Of a DNA stretch of 64,000 nucleotides, positions 1 through 9,125 are shown piece after piece. Where the stretch lies: positions 1-64,000 of the forward strand of contig NZ_FOKI01000001.1 in NCBI RefSeq assembly GCF_900111985.1. Direction: 5' to 3'. A program made the position numbers and the translations under genes. This DNA is from Clostridium frigidicarnis (lineage in GTDB: Bacteria > Bacillota > Clostridia > Clostridiales > Clostridiaceae). The notes beneath the pieces are model-generated. The model did not search any database. It was given only the letters and a program-made list of their open reading frames with translations, and had not been told where the DNA came from. How positions within the stretch are numbered: the stretch's first letter is position 1; each line of letters starts with the position of its first letter.

Positions 1-2
1 AT

Positions 3-107
3 CTTTCAACAGAGCAGATAATGAAGAAATGGACTTCACCAATTCAACATTGGGCGAGTACTTTAGCTCAACTTAGTATTTTATTTGAAGGAAGATTTGA
101 AGTTTAA
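3..107 (+). mobile_element. 3' end of an IS256-family (mutator-type) transposase gene, cut by the window edge
   Basis: The open frame from base 3 to the TAA at 105-107 encodes 34 residues ending in a KKWTSPIQHW...LAQLSILFEGRFEV tail. This W-T-x-P-I-x-x-W...L-x-x-L-x-I-x-FEGR ending is the typical C-terminus of IS256/mutator DDE transposases. The rest lies outside the window, so whether the gene is intact cannot be judged. I see no clear terminal inverted repeat in the next 200 bases. The family call rests on the tail only. Confidence 0.6.
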
Positions 108-219
108 AATTAAGCTTGTACAACTTTTAATAATCATGAATAGTATTACTATTTTTGCAAATAATAACTATATAAAAAGTTACACTAACCCATTATTAGT
201 ATTGCCTTGAAAAATAAAA

Positions 220-250
220 ATTACTACTGACAATAAAATCCAGTAGTAAT
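220..250 (-). terminator. Rho-independent terminator downstream of the acetyltransferase gene
   Basis: A perfect 10-bp inverted repeat (220-229 ATTACTACTG, 241-250 CAGTAGTAAT) encloses an 11-base loop. Read on the minus strand it is followed by a T-rich run (TTTTTATTTTT), as expected for the end of the minus-strand gene at 338-910. It could also serve the transposase gene from the left. Confidence 0.6.
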
Positions 251-337
251 TTCCAATTAAAAAAAGCCCGTCTTTATTTAATTACACAAACTTATGCATA
301 TTCTCAAAAATCCTGTGCTACATAATATAAAAATAAA

Positions 338-910
338 TTACAAAGCACTATTGTCATTTGTTTTTATAAGTCCATATATTAGTCTATCCTCAAATTTATC
401 TGTTCCTCTATTATAAGCTGATTGTTTTTTAAAACCTTCTTTTTCGAATCCAAGTTTCATAACTAATTTGTTTGATGCTATATTTTCAGGGTGAATTATT
501 GCTTCAATCCTATGCAATTCTATTACTTCAAAAGCATATTCTATAACTTTTTGTGCAGCTTCACTCATTATATTTCGTTTCCAATAGTTTTTATTAAGCA
601 TGCATCCTAGTTCAGCTTTTGAATTCCAATTATCAAAGGTATGAAGTGTAATTAATCCAATTACTTTATCATAATCTTTATCAGCAATGCACCAGCGAAT
701 AAATCTTTTATATCCATTTAAAAAAGAATGTACTGCTTTTTGTGCTTGTTCCATACTCTCCATAGGTTCTGTCTGCTGATATCTTACGGCTTCTTCATTA
801 GAATAAATTTCATAAATTTCATTTAAATCCTGTTGTTTTACTTCTCTTAGTATGAATCTTTTTGTCTCCAGTTTAGGAAATACATTAAATGTTATTTTAA
901 AAATATCCAT
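338..910 (-). CDS. GNAT-family N-acetyltransferase (RimJ/RimL type)
   Basis: The 190-residue protein begins MDIFKITFNVFPKLETKRFI and has the RimJ/RimL pattern: an L-x-T-x-R-F-x-L-R-E opening, then LGCMLNKNYWKRNIMSEA (acetyl-CoA binding region) and NIASNKLVMKLGFEKEG near the end. It is expected to transfer acetyl from acetyl-CoA to an amine, either a ribosomal protein N-terminus or a small molecule; the substrate is unknown. The frame stays open further upstream, but the ATG at 908-910 has an AAGGAG ribosome site about 7 bases before it. The upstream part instead holds a hairpin leader. The gene is monocistronic, divergent from the rhodanese gene. Confidence 0.85.
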   Translation of the reverse strand: MDIFKITFNVFPKLETKRFILREVKQQDLNEIYEIYSNEEAVRYQQTEPMESMEQAQKAVHSFLNGYKRFIRWCIADKDYDKVIGLITLHTFDNWNSKAELGCMLNKNYWKRNIMSEAAQKVIEYAFEVIELHRIEAIIHPENIASNKLVMKLGFEKEGFKKQSAYNRGTDKFEDRLIYGLIKTNDNSAL

Positions 911-948
911 AAAGCAACTCCTTGGTATAATAGTTTTTAGAAATAAAG

Positions 949-978
949 AGAGTCTACTATTTTGTAATAGTAGACTCT
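949..978 (-). promoter_or_regulatory. Terminator-like hairpin in the 5' leader of the acetyltransferase gene
   Basis: Perfect 13-bp arms (949-961 and 966-978) flank a TTGT tetraloop, about 40 bases upstream of the start codon at 910. On the minus strand the hairpin is followed by CTTTATTT, weakly U-rich. Its place between promoter region and ribosome site suggests an attenuator, but it could be the terminator of a short transcript. Function is inference. Confidence 0.45.
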
Positions 979-1228
979 TAGAGAACATATCTTTCAAAAC
1001 AAGAGCTATGATTTTTGAAGCCACAGCTTTTGAAAATATGTAATTAAGTAAATTATATCATATTTTAACTAAATATTCAAGCTAGGTGTCTTTTTATAGA
1101 GAATTATTTCAAAACAGATAACAAATTTCTATGTAATGAGTATTTATATATTGAAGCAAAATGAAATAGAATCTTAAATAATTGTGTAGGGAATAATATA
1201 TAATAAACTTTAATGGAGTTGATAAACA

Positions 1229-1549
1229 ATGTTAAATTTTTTTAGAAAAGATCATAAGAAAACAATTAATGTAAATGAAATAGATCCATTAATAGGCAAA
1301 ATAGAATTAATTGATATTAGAGAACCTTATGAATATAAAGGTGGTAGCATAAAAACAGCTAAAAACATACCTATGGGTGAGCCTTTAAGTAATACAGAGA
1401 AATATTTTAAAAAAGATAAAGAGTATTATATTATGTGTCAATCAGGTGGAAGAAGTTCTTCTACTTGCAATAAATTAAAAGAACAAGGATATGATGTAAT
1501 AAATGTAAAAGGTGGAATGAGATCATATTCAGGAAAGAACAGAAAGTAG
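1229..1549 (+). CDS. Single-domain rhodanese (sulfurtransferase) protein
   Basis: The 106-residue cytoplasmic protein has one rhodanese domain. LIDIREPYEYKGGSIKTAKN matches the conserved D-x-R-E-x-x-E-Y...G-x-I-x-x-A-x-N block, and the active-site loop is MCQSGGRSS with Cys70 as the persulfide-carrying residue. It likely relays sulfane sulfur. The next gene, 12 bases downstream, is a CoA-disulfide-reductase fused to a second rhodanese domain. The two probably form an operon for polysulfide, persulfide or CoA-thiol redox handling. Confidence 0.9.
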   Translation: MLNFFRKDHKKTINVNEIDPLIGKIELIDIREPYEYKGGSIKTAKNIPMGEPLSNTEKYFKKDKEYYIMCQSGGRSSSTCNKLKEQGYDVINVKGGMRSYSGKNRK

Positions 1550-1561
1550 GAGGGGTTATTT

Positions 1562-3262
1562 ATGAAAAAAAGAATTTTAATAGTTGGAGGAGTTGCAGGT
1601 GGGGCATCTGCAGCAGCTAGATTAAGAAGAAATAGTGAAGAAGATGAAATAATAATGTTTGAGAAGGGTCCTCATGTATCTTTTTCAAATTGTTCACTTC
1701 CATATCATTTAAGTGGAGTTGTTGATGAGGCAGATAAACTAATTTTGATGAACCCTAAGAAATTTAAGTCTCATTATAATATAGATGCAAGGGTTAATAG
1801 TGAAGTTATATCTATTGATAGAACTAATAAACAAGTATCTATTAAAGATGTTTTAACAGGAGAAATATATAAAGAAACTTATGATAAGCTTATACTTTCT
1901 CCAGGGGCTAAACCAATAGTTCCTAATATAGCTGGAAGTGATAAGGTTAAGATTTTTACAGTAAGAAATGTAGTGGATATTGATAAATTAAATAACTATG
2001 CTAAATCTATGGATTCAAAAGATATTGCTGTAATAGGTGGAGGATATGTAGGAGTAGAGGTTGCTGAAAACTTGAAAGAGGCAGGATTTAATGTATCTTT
2101 AATAGAAGCTATGGACCAAATCTTAAAACCATTTGATTATGATATGGTACAAATACTTCATAAAGAGCTTTATGACCATGGTGTAAATTTAATTGTAGGT
2201 GATAAAGTAGAAAGCTTTGAAGAGAATGTAGTAGTGTTATCTTCAGGAAGGAAAGTTTCTGCGAAAATAGTAGTTATGGCAATAGGAGTTTCACCAGAGG
2301 TTAACTTGGCGACAGATGCAGGTATAAAACTTGGAGAAACAAAGGCTATTAAAGTAGATAAAAACTATAGAACACACGATGAAGATATATATGCAGTAGG
2401 TGATGCCATTGAAGTCTATAATGAATTAACACATTCTATGACCAAACTATCACTAGCAGGACCTGCCCAAAAGGAAGCTAGGTCTGTTGCAGATCATATA
2501 AACAACAGAAAAACTTTAAATAAAGGATATATAGGTTCATCAGCAATAAAGGTGTTTGATTATAATGGAGCATCAACTGGACTAAATGAATCTTTAATTA
2601 AATTTTTAAATATGAATATTAATTATGAGGTTGTTAGGTTAATAGCTAGTGATAAAGTTGGAATAATGCCAGATTCATCACCAATGCATTTTAAATTATT
2701 ATTTGAAGTTCCAACTGGTAAAATATTAGGAGCTCAAGCTATTGGAAAAGGCGATGTGACTAAGAGGATTGATGTAATAGCAACTTCAATAAAATTTAAT
2801 GGAACTGTAGAAGATTTAAAAGATCTAGAATTATGTTATGCACCACCTTTTGGAACAGCAAAGGATATTGTTAACTATGCTGGATATATAGGATCAAATC
2901 TACTAAATTGTGATTTTAAACAAGTAAATGTAGATAAGGTAAGAGATCTTGTAGAAGAAGAAGCTTACATTATAGATGTAAGAGAAAAAGTAGAATATGA
3001 TAATGGTCATATTATTGGTGCAAACAATATACCTTTAAGTGAATTAAGAAGTAGAATTAATGAAATACCAAAAGATAAAAAGGTATATGTACATTGTAGA
3101 ACAGGACAAAGGAGCTATAATGCCACTTTAGCATTACAACACTTAGGATATACAAATATTTATAATATTACAGGAAGCTTTTTAGCACTATCTTTTTATG
3201 AATATTTCAATGATAAAACTACAGATAGAAAAAGTATTGTAACAAAATATAATTTTAAATAA
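1562..3262 (+). CDS. CoA-disulfide reductase/NAD(P)H oxidase-like flavoprotein with C-terminal rhodanese domain
   Basis: The 566-residue protein has an N-terminal FAD Rossmann motif (GGVAGGASAAARLRR), the single redox-active cysteine of the CoADR family in SFSNCSLPYH (Cys44), an NAD(P)H motif (IGGGYVGVEVAENL), a GDAIEV FAD motif, a dimerisation domain, and a C-terminal rhodanese domain (about 470-555) with active-site loop CRTGQRS (Cys512). This layout is the CoADR-RHD type described in Bacillus anthracis and in Shewanella NADH-dependent persulfide reductase. It likely reduces CoA disulfide, CoA persulfide or polysulfide with NAD(P)H. An AGGAGGGG ribosome site precedes ATG 1562. Confidence 0.9.
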   Translation: MKKRILIVGGVAGGASAAARLRRNSEEDEIIMFEKGPHVSFSNCSLPYHLSGVVDEADKLILMNPKKFKSHYNIDARVNSEVISIDRTNKQVSIKDVLTGEIYKETYDKLILSPGAKPIVPNIAGSDKVKIFTVRNVVDIDKLNNYAKSMDSKDIAVIGGGYVGVEVAENLKEAGFNVSLIEAMDQILKPFDYDMVQILHKELYDHGVNLIVGDKVESFEENVVVLSSGRKVSAKIVVMAIGVSPEVNLATDAGIKLGETKAIKVDKNYRTHDEDIYAVGDAIEVYNELTHSMTKLSLAGPAQKEARSVADHINNRKTLNKGYIGSSAIKVFDYNGASTGLNESLIKFLNMNINYEVVRLIASDKVGIMPDSSPMHFKLLFEVPTGKILGAQAIGKGDVTKRIDVIATSIKFNGTVEDLKDLELCYAPPFGTAKDIVNYAGYIGSNLLNCDFKQVNVDKVRDLVEEEAYIIDVREKVEYDNGHIIGANNIPLSELRSRINEIPKDKKVYVHCRTGQRSYNATLALQHLGYTNIYNITGSFLALSFYEYFNDKTTDRKSIVTKYNFK

Positions 3263-3290
3263 CAAAAATATAATTATAATCAGTTAGATA

Positions 3291-3320
3291 TAGCCGTATA
3301 CTAAACTTAGTATACGGCTA
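3291..3320 (+). terminator. Terminator hairpin after the CoADR-rhodanese gene
   Basis: Perfect 12-bp arms (3291-3302 and 3309-3320) with a short AAACTT loop lie 28 bases after the stop codon. The T-tract after the hairpin is weak, so termination strength is uncertain. Confidence 0.6.
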
Positions 3321-3364
3321 ACTAAATTTAAAGAAGCGTAACAAAAAAATCTTTAGTAATCAAG

Positions 3365-3394
3365 TTGAATAAAGGTTAAATGTAAACTATAATA
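3365..3394 (+). promoter_or_regulatory. Candidate sigma-A promoter of the AAA+ gene
   Basis: TTGAAT at 3365-3370 and TATAAT at 3389-3394 are separated by 18 bases, 60 bases upstream of ATG 3455. Such matches are frequent in AT-rich DNA, so this is a moderate call supported mainly by position. Confidence 0.45.
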
Positions 3395-3454
3395 GTATAA
3401 ACATAAAATGTCTGATAATAGTTATTGTTGGATATAGAGAAAGGGTGACATAAG

Positions 3455-6400
3455 ATGAACATTAAAGATATACAAAATAAATTTATAGCTATAGAAAATA
3501 TTTTAAATAACGAACTTATAGGTCAGGAAGAATTTGCCCATGGTTTATGTAACTATTTTGAAGAAAAAATTTCAGATAATGCAAAAGGAATATTACTTCT
3601 AATGGGGGAAAAAGATACTTTCAAAAAAAGTAGCATAAGAATTCTATTTGAAAATCTTAAAAAGTATAATTTAATAACAAATGAAGAGATAGATGAAATA
3701 GATCTTGGATCTTATAACTTTAATTTAGGATATAATGCTTTTTTAACAGATTTATATGAAAAGCTTAATAGTAGTTCAGAGTGTGTAATCTTTAAAAATA
3801 CTGAAAAAGTCAGTGATGACATATTAAAGGTATTGTCTAGTATACACCCTAATGAGTGCTTAGAACTAAACGATGACTATATAATAAAAAATAAGTTTTT
3901 AATTGAAGCTGATGATACAGATAAGGGAAAGATTAGTGAGTTTATCTGTCATAATAAATTTTTCGTGTTTCTTTATAATGAAGAAGCTAATGAGGTAACA
4001 GAAAAATTAGAAGAAAAGATTTTGCTTAATAAAGATAAGGTTCTATATACTAAAAGTTTAACTCAAGATGAAAAAAATATTTTAATTAGAAGAGAAGTTT
4101 TAAAGAAGATAAACAAAATTCAAGTAGAATTGAATATAGATATATTATTAGGTATAGATAATGAAAATGAAATTGAAGATGATTTTGGATTATGTAGTTT
4201 TCTTCAAGAAAATTTTGCCCAAGAAAGCGGTTTTGGAGTTAGTCAATATGTAGCATATAAAATATATAAACCACTGATAAATTTAATTAGAGAAGAAACT
4301 CTTCCATATGATAACCAAGTGCTAGTTTATATAGAAGATAACGATATATACTGTAAAGCTAATAACGATATATTTAAATTAAGTAATTATTCAACACCAA
4401 CCCTTGAAGAAGCAAAATACAATTTGCAATCAATAATAGGAATGAAGGAATTAAAGGATTTTATAGTTAATGTTGAAAATAATTATAAGGTTCAAAATAT
4501 AAGAGAAAGACTTGGACTAAAAACTTCAAGTATCTCAATGAATATGATATTTGCTGGAAATGCAGGTACAGGTAAAACTAATGCAGCAAGAATAACTTTT
4601 GAATATTTAAATGCATTGGGAGTATTATCAAAGAGAATATTTAAAGAAGTTAGTAAAGCTGATTTTGTTACAGAGAATGTTAATGATACAGCAAAAAGAA
4701 CAAATGATATAATAACTTCAGCTCTAGGTGGGGTTCTTTTTATAGACGAGGCTTATTCTTTATGTGAAAGTGAAGATGATAAGGTTGGTAAAGAAATAGT
4801 AGATGCGCTTTTAAAGGGAATTGAAGATAATCGTGATAATTTAATTGTTATATTAGCTGGATATGAAAGAGACATGGAAAAGTTTTTAAGTTTTAACCAA
4901 GGACTTAAATCAAGATTTCCTAATATAATACAATTTAAGGATTATAGCCCTGTAGAAATGTATGAGATAGCTGTTAATATTGCAAAATCCAAAGGATATA
5001 GAATAGCTAAAAATGTAAAGTCAGGGTTAATAGACTTATTTACAAGAAATCAAATTATAGGTAAGAATGATTTAGGAAATGCTAGGTTTGTAAGGAATAT
5101 AGTTGAAAATGCTATAATGGACGCTTCTAAAAAATACTTAACTAACAGCGAAAAGCAAATAGATTTGCTTGAAAGAGATAATTTTAACTTTAAGGTTAAT
5201 GCTAAGTTTGATTTAGAGGAAAAATTAAATGAAATAATAGGATTAGAAGAAGTTAAAAATCTTTTAAGAAGCCAATATAAATTAATAGTTGCTCAGGAAA
5301 AAAGAAAATCTGTAGGTGTTAATACAAAAATAGAACAGAACTTAAATATGGTGTTTGCAGGAAATCCTGGTACAGGCAAAACAAGTATAGCAAGATTAGT
5401 AGCAGAAATGCTAAATAGTATGGGATTATTAAAGGTTGGACAGCTAATTGAAACAGACAGATCAAGTTTTGTTTCAGAAGTACCTGGAGAAACTTCAAAG
5501 AAAACAGAAGAGAAATTTAAAGAAGCCATAGGAGGAATCTTATTTATAGATGAAGCTTACACTCTTGCCAATGATTCACTAGGTAGAGAAGCCATAGAGA
5601 CACTTCTTAAACTTATTGAGGATTATTCAAAAGAAGTAATAGTTATATTAGCAGGATATGAAGAAGAAATGGAAGATTTCTTTGATGTTAATATTGGTTT
5701 AAGATCTAGGTTCCCATTATGGACCAATTTTGAAGATTATAACCCTAATGAACTTTTAGAAATGGCTATAAAAATAATGGAAGCTAAGGGGTTTAAATTA
5801 TCTAAAAATGCTAATGTGGCTTTAAAGAAAAGTTTTGTAGATATTTATGAAAATTCTGATGCTCAGTCAGGTAATGGCAGAATGGTTAGAAATTATGTGG
5901 AAAAGTTAATTAGAAATCAAAGTATACGAATAGCTGAAGAGGATATCAGTGTTTATGAAATGAATTTAATAACAACTAAGGATATAGAAAAAATTAAAGT
6001 ATCTGAGTACGATAATGACTTTGATTTAGAAAAAAAATTGAAAAATTTAGTTGGAAATGATAAGGCAAAAACATTTTTAAGAAACCAATATAAACTAATA
6101 AAAGCCAAGGAAAAAAGAAAAAAATTCGGGATAGATACAGATATAAATAAATATATGAATATAGTTTTCACAGGTGAAATTGGAAGTGGAAAAAAGACTG
6201 TAGTAAGTATATTATCAGAAATGTTTTATAGCATGGGTTTGGTGAAGTCTAAAAGTATAGTTGAAATAGATAACACTGAGATTATATCAATGATGAATAA
6301 AGATAAAGATATAGAGATAGATGATATTTTAAATAAGTTTCTTGGAAAAGTGTTATTTATAGATAAAGCACATTTGATTTTAAAAGAAAATAAATGTAGT

Positions 6401-7024
6401 GAAATCATATCATCACTAATAAAATTTATAGATAAAAGTAATAATAAAGTAATTGTGGTTTTATCAGGAGAAAAGGATTCTATGAGAGAGTTACTATTAA
6501 CTAATCCGTCTTTAAATTATAGATTTCCAACATACCTTGATTTTGAAAACTATGATGAAAATGACTTGGTTAATATTGCTTTTAACACATTAAAGAATAA
6601 GGGATTTTCTTTAGAAAAAGAAGAAGAGGAAGTATTGAATCAAGTAATACAAGATATGTATAGAAAACAAAATTTGGGATTAAAAAATGGATTGATGATA
6701 AAACAATTTTTGGATAATTTAATAAGAGCTCAAAGTATAAGAGTATGTGATGAGAAGATATCACACAAAGACATAAATCTTATAAAAGTTAATGATATAT
6801 TAGCGGGTAAAAAAGAATTTTTAAATAAAAATATATTTAAATCTTCGAAGGCTTCTTGGGAAGGTATAGATATGGAATCTAATATAAATAAAGAATTTAA
6901 TTTCAAAGAACAAAATTATGATTTTTCTATAACAGATGAACTTATAAAGTTAAAGAATTTACTGGATTTAAATATTATAAATAAAGAAGAATTTAATATA
7001 TTAAAAAGAAAATTAATTAGATAA
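3455..7024 (+). CDS. Giant multi-AAA+ ATPase of the CbbX/SpoVK type with C-terminal SHOCT-like segment
   Basis: The 1189-residue protein carries three tandem CbbX/SpoVK-like AAA+ modules plus a degenerate N-terminal one. Module 1 has Walker A GNAGTGKT (368-375) and Walker B FIDEAY (D431-E432). Module 2 has GNPGTGKT (636-643) and FIDEAY (D699-E700). Module 3 has GEIGSGKK (K913), but Walker B reads FIDKAH, so the catalytic Glu is Lys971 and it probably binds but does not hydrolyse ATP. The N-terminal 150 residues look like a decayed AAA fold (GQEEFAHGL..., GEKDTFKK at 51-58). The last 30 residues, with ELIKLKNLLDLNIINKEEF, match a SHOCT domain. There is no signal peptide or membrane segment. 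It is monocistronic, ended by the hairpin at 7051-7092. The family is used for remodelling protein assemblies; the client is unknown. Confidence 0.85.
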   Translation: MNIKDIQNKFIAIENILNNELIGQEEFAHGLCNYFEEKISDNAKGILLLMGEKDTFKKSSIRILFENLKKYNLITNEEIDEIDLGSYNFNLGYNAFLTDLYEKLNSSSECVIFKNTEKVSDDILKVLSSIHPNECLELNDDYIIKNKFLIEADDTDKGKISEFICHNKFFVFLYNEEANEVTEKLEEKILLNKDKVLYTKSLTQDEKNILIRREVLKKINKIQVELNIDILLGIDNENEIEDDFGLCSFLQENFAQESGFGVSQYVAYKIYKPLINLIREETLPYDNQVLVYIEDNDIYCKANNDIFKLSNYSTPTLEEAKYNLQSIIGMKELKDFIVNVENNYKVQNIRERLGLKTSSISMNMIFAGNAGTGKTNAARITFEYLNALGVLSKRIFKEVSKADFVTENVNDTAKRTNDIITSALGGVLFIDEAYSLCESEDDKVGKEIVDALLKGIEDNRDNLIVILAGYERDMEKFLSFNQGLKSRFPNIIQFKDYSPVEMYEIAVNIAKSKGYRIAKNVKSGLIDLFTRNQIIGKNDLGNARFVRNIVENAIMDASKKYLTNSEKQIDLLERDNFNFKVNAKFDLEEKLNEIIGLEEVKNLLRSQYKLIVAQEKRKSVGVNTKIEQNLNMVFAGNPGTGKTSIARLVAEMLNSMGLLKVGQLIETDRSSFVSEVPGETSKKTEEKFKEAIGGILFIDEAYTLANDSLGREAIETLLKLIEDYSKEVIVILAGYEEEMEDFFDVNIGLRSRFPLWTNFEDYNPNELLEMAIKIMEAKGFKLSKNANVALKKSFVDIYENSDAQSGNGRMVRNYVEKLIRNQSIRIAEEDISVYEMNLITTKDIEKIKVSEYDNDFDLEKKLKNLVGNDKAKTFLRNQYKLIKAKEKRKKFGIDTDINKYMNIVFTGEIGSGKKTVVSILSEMFYSMGLVKSKSIVEIDNTEIISMMNKDKDIEIDDILNKFLGKVLFIDKAHLILKENKCSEIISSLIKFIDKSNNKVIVVLSGEKDSMRELLLTNPSLNYRFPTYLDFENYDENDLVNIAFNTLKNKGFSLEKEEEEVLNQVIQDMYRKQNLGLKNGLMIKQFLDNLIRAQSIRVCDEKISHKDINLIKVNDILAGKKEFLNKNIFKSSKASWEGIDMESNINKEFNFKEQNYDFSITDELIKLKNLLDLNIINKEEFNILKRKLIR

Positions 7025-7050
7025 GTAATAATTAAAAAGAGTGGTATAAA

Positions 7051-7092
7051 AAAGCCTATATGAAAATTAAAAAGTATTTTCATATAGGCTTT
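7051..7092. terminator. Bidirectional terminator between the AAA+ gene and the Cas2-like gene
   Basis: Perfect 16-bp arms (7051-7066 and 7077-7092) start with AAA and end with TTT, so the hairpin can stop transcription from both convergent genes. Confidence 0.75.
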
Positions 7093-7129
7093 AAACTTAC
7101 AAAGAATATGTAAATGTAGTTACTTTATC

Positions 7130-7441
7130 TTAGTGATTTGAAATCCATTCTACTGCTTGAGGAATTGAACAAGCAGTAGCTTGACCATCTAATTTTGAAA
7201 TGAAAAGAGTATCCTTTTCTTTAATAGTAACTTTTAGCTTATCAAAGATTTCAGTTTCACTTAAGGTACTTTGTAAAAGAAAACTTGTAGGCATTAAATG
7301 AGCCCATGCTCCTAGTGACTTAAGTTCTCCAATTAGTTCATAATCTTCATGATGATGGTGATGATGTTCATGGTCATCATGGTTCTCACAACCACAATCA
7401 TGTTCTTCTTTTAAATAATAGTTTATTAAATATACTGACAT
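7130..7441 (-). CDS. Cas2-like ferredoxin-fold small protein with a His-rich insertion
   Basis: The 103-residue protein starts MSVYLINYYL and continues YELIGELKSLGAWAHLMPTS, then SETEIFDKLK, KEKDTLFISKLDG and a VEWISNH end. This is the pattern of the small stand-alone Cas2-like proteins found widely outside CRISPR loci (sometimes annotated 'SinR family'), in which strand 1 is usually followed directly by the LKSLGAW helix. Here residues 11-33 form an insertion with nine His, two Cys (C16, C18) and several Asp/Glu, a likely metal-binding loop. The frame is open further upstream; I chose ATG 7441 because the fold begins there and AAGGCGG precedes it. No cas genes are near. The function of the family is not established. 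Confidence 0.65.
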   Translation of the reverse strand: MSVYLINYYLKEEHDCGCENHDDHEHHHHHHEDYELIGELKSLGAWAHLMPTSFLLQSTLSETEIFDKLKVTIKEKDTLFISKLDGQATACSIPQAVEWISNH

Positions 7442-7683
7442 ATAAATACCGCCTTTAATTCGTAATGTATAAGGTGAAAGCCCCTTATCATAGCTGCTTA
7501 AAATCTTAGTGTGTACTAATATAATACAATAAGTGATAATAAAAATCAATTACAAAATGAAAGTTATTATTAATTTAATATAAGTATTAGTATTCTAAAA
7601 CTTGCGTTAACAAAATTCTATATACTATAATTATATTAATGTAATATTAAAACATATTTTTATAAAGTAGAAAGGAGTCTAAT

Positions 7684-8292
7684 ATGACAGAAAAAGAAAA
7701 AATGGTTAAGGGATTACCATATAACCCTGGGGATGATGAATTAGTGGCTGATAGGTTAAATGCTAGAAGGCTTATGAGATTATATAATAATACACTAGAG
7801 ACAGAATTAGATAAGCGTAGAGACATATTAAAAGAACTGCTAGGCTCAACAGAGAAAAATTTTTATATAGAGCCAAGTTTTAAATGTGATTATGGTTATA
7901 ATATACACATTGGAGATGGATTTTACTCAAATTATGATTGTATAATGCTTGATGTAAGCGAAATAAGGATAGGTAAAAACTGTTTTATAGCTCCGGGAGT
8001 TCATATATATACAGCTACTCATCCTATAGATCCATTTGAAAGATTAAAATATGAATTTGCAAAGCCAGTAAAAATAGGAAATAATGTTTGGATCGGTGGT
8101 CACGCAACTATAAATCCAGGAGTTACTATTGGAAACAATGTTGTTGTGGCATCAGGTTCAGTTGTAACAAAAAATGTTCCTGATAATGTTGTTGTTGGTG
8201 GAAATCCAGCAAAAATTATAAAACAAGTAGATCTAAATAAGGAAGAAATAATTGAGAAGAAAAACAAAACGGAAAAGGTAATTGTTGATTAG
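7684..8292 (+). CDS. Maltose/galactoside O-acetyltransferase family (left-handed beta-helix)
   Basis: The 202-residue enzyme has the N-terminal Mac domain ([20 protein letters not shown]) and hexapeptide repeats forming a left-handed beta-helix. The catalytic His lies in [10 protein letters not shown], and the typical [19 protein letters not shown] and [11 protein letters not shown] blocks follow. It acetylates sugar hydroxyls using acetyl-CoA. An AGAAAGGAG ribosome site precedes ATG 7684. About 20 extra Lys/Glu-rich residues follow the canonical NPAKII end. The next gene (RluF) begins 58 bases after the stop. Confidence 0.9.
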   Translation: MTEKEKMVKGLPYNPGDDELVADRLNARRLMRLYNNTLETELDKRRDILKELLGSTEKNFYIEPSFKCDYGYNIHIGDGFYSNYDCIMLDVSEIRIGKNCFIAPGVHIYTATHPIDPFERLKYEFAKPVKIGNNVWIGGHATINPGVTIGNNVVVASGSVVTKNVPDNVVVGGNPAKIIKQVDLNKEEIIEKKNKTEKVIVD

Positions 8293-8350
8293 GAAAAAGA
8301 ATATAAAAGATTACAGGAAGAAGCTAAAGAGAAAGGACAATAACTTAAAC

Positions 8351-9037
8351 ATGAGGATAAACAAATTATTTAGTAATTTAGGGCTTTGCTCTAGAATGGA
8401 AACAAATAGGCTTATTGAGGCAAATAGAGTAACAGTAAATGGAAAAGCCTGTATACCGGGACAGTGGGTAGAAGAAAGTGATATTATATTAGTTGATAAT
8501 AATCCAATTCCTATAAAAGATAAAATTTATATAGTTTTAAATAAACCAACAGGAATTATATGTACAGCAGCAAAAGAAGTAAAAAATAATATAATTGAAT
8601 TTATGAATTATCCTGAATACATTTTTCCAGTAGGAAGATTAGATAAGGAATCTCAAGGACTTATATTAATGACTAACGATGGAAAGTTAGCAAATAAAAT
8701 TTTAGAATCTGAAAATCATCATGAAAAGGAATATATAGTTACACTTGATAAACCTTTTTATGATGATTTTATATTAGGTATGTCTAGTGGAGTAGAGATC
8801 TGTGGAGTAAAAACAAGACCTTGTAAAGTTAGTAGAGTTAGTGAAGATACTTTTAAAATTATTTTAACTCAAGGTCTTAATAAACAAATTCGTAGAATGA
8901 GTAAGATTTTTGGTTATACAGTTGTTAGATTACAGCGTATTAGAATTGTCAATATAGAACTTAAAGGATTAGATATTGGACAGTGGAGAAACCTTACAAA
9001 AGAAGAAGTGTTTAATTTAGAAAGTGGACTGAAGTAA
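8351..9037 (+). CDS. rluF: 23S rRNA pseudouridine synthase RluF type
   Basis: The 228-residue protein has an N-terminal S4 RNA-binding domain (MRINKLFSNLGLCSRMETNR), the catalytic motif VGRLDKESQGLILMTNDG with the nucleophilic Asp, and the RluF-type signature QGLNKQIRRMSKIFGY rather than the RluB form. It converts a specific uridine of 23S rRNA (U2604 in E. coli numbering) to pseudouridine. The frame is open back to a TTG at 8282 overlapping the upstream gene, but S4 proteins start at the MRINK position. The ribosome site (AAAGGAC) is about 13 bases upstream of ATG 8351, longer than usual. Confidence 0.85.
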   Translation: MRINKLFSNLGLCSRMETNRLIEANRVTVNGKACIPGQWVEESDIILVDNNPIPIKDKIYIVLNKPTGIICTAAKEVKNNIIEFMNYPEYIFPVGRLDKESQGLILMTNDGKLANKILESENHHEKEYIVTLDKPFYDDFILGMSSGVEICGVKTRPCKVSRVSEDTFKIILTQGLNKQIRRMSKIFGYTVVRLQRIRIVNIELKGLDIGQWRNLTKEEVFNLESGLK

Positions 9038-9125
9038 TATAGTTATCAAGTGACTTTATCACATAACAAAGAAATTAAATACTGTAAACTAAAGAAAAAT
9101 TTATTTTAAATTAGGAGGTGCTAAA

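Noticed and set aside
852-1043. 63-residue plus-strand ORF over the acetyltransferase leader
   Set aside because: Runs through the hairpin leader antisense to a real gene, with no ribosome site.
7130-7441. Cas2 of a CRISPR system
   Set aside because: No cas1, other cas genes or repeat-spacer array anywhere in the window; the sequence fits the stand-alone Cas2-like family.
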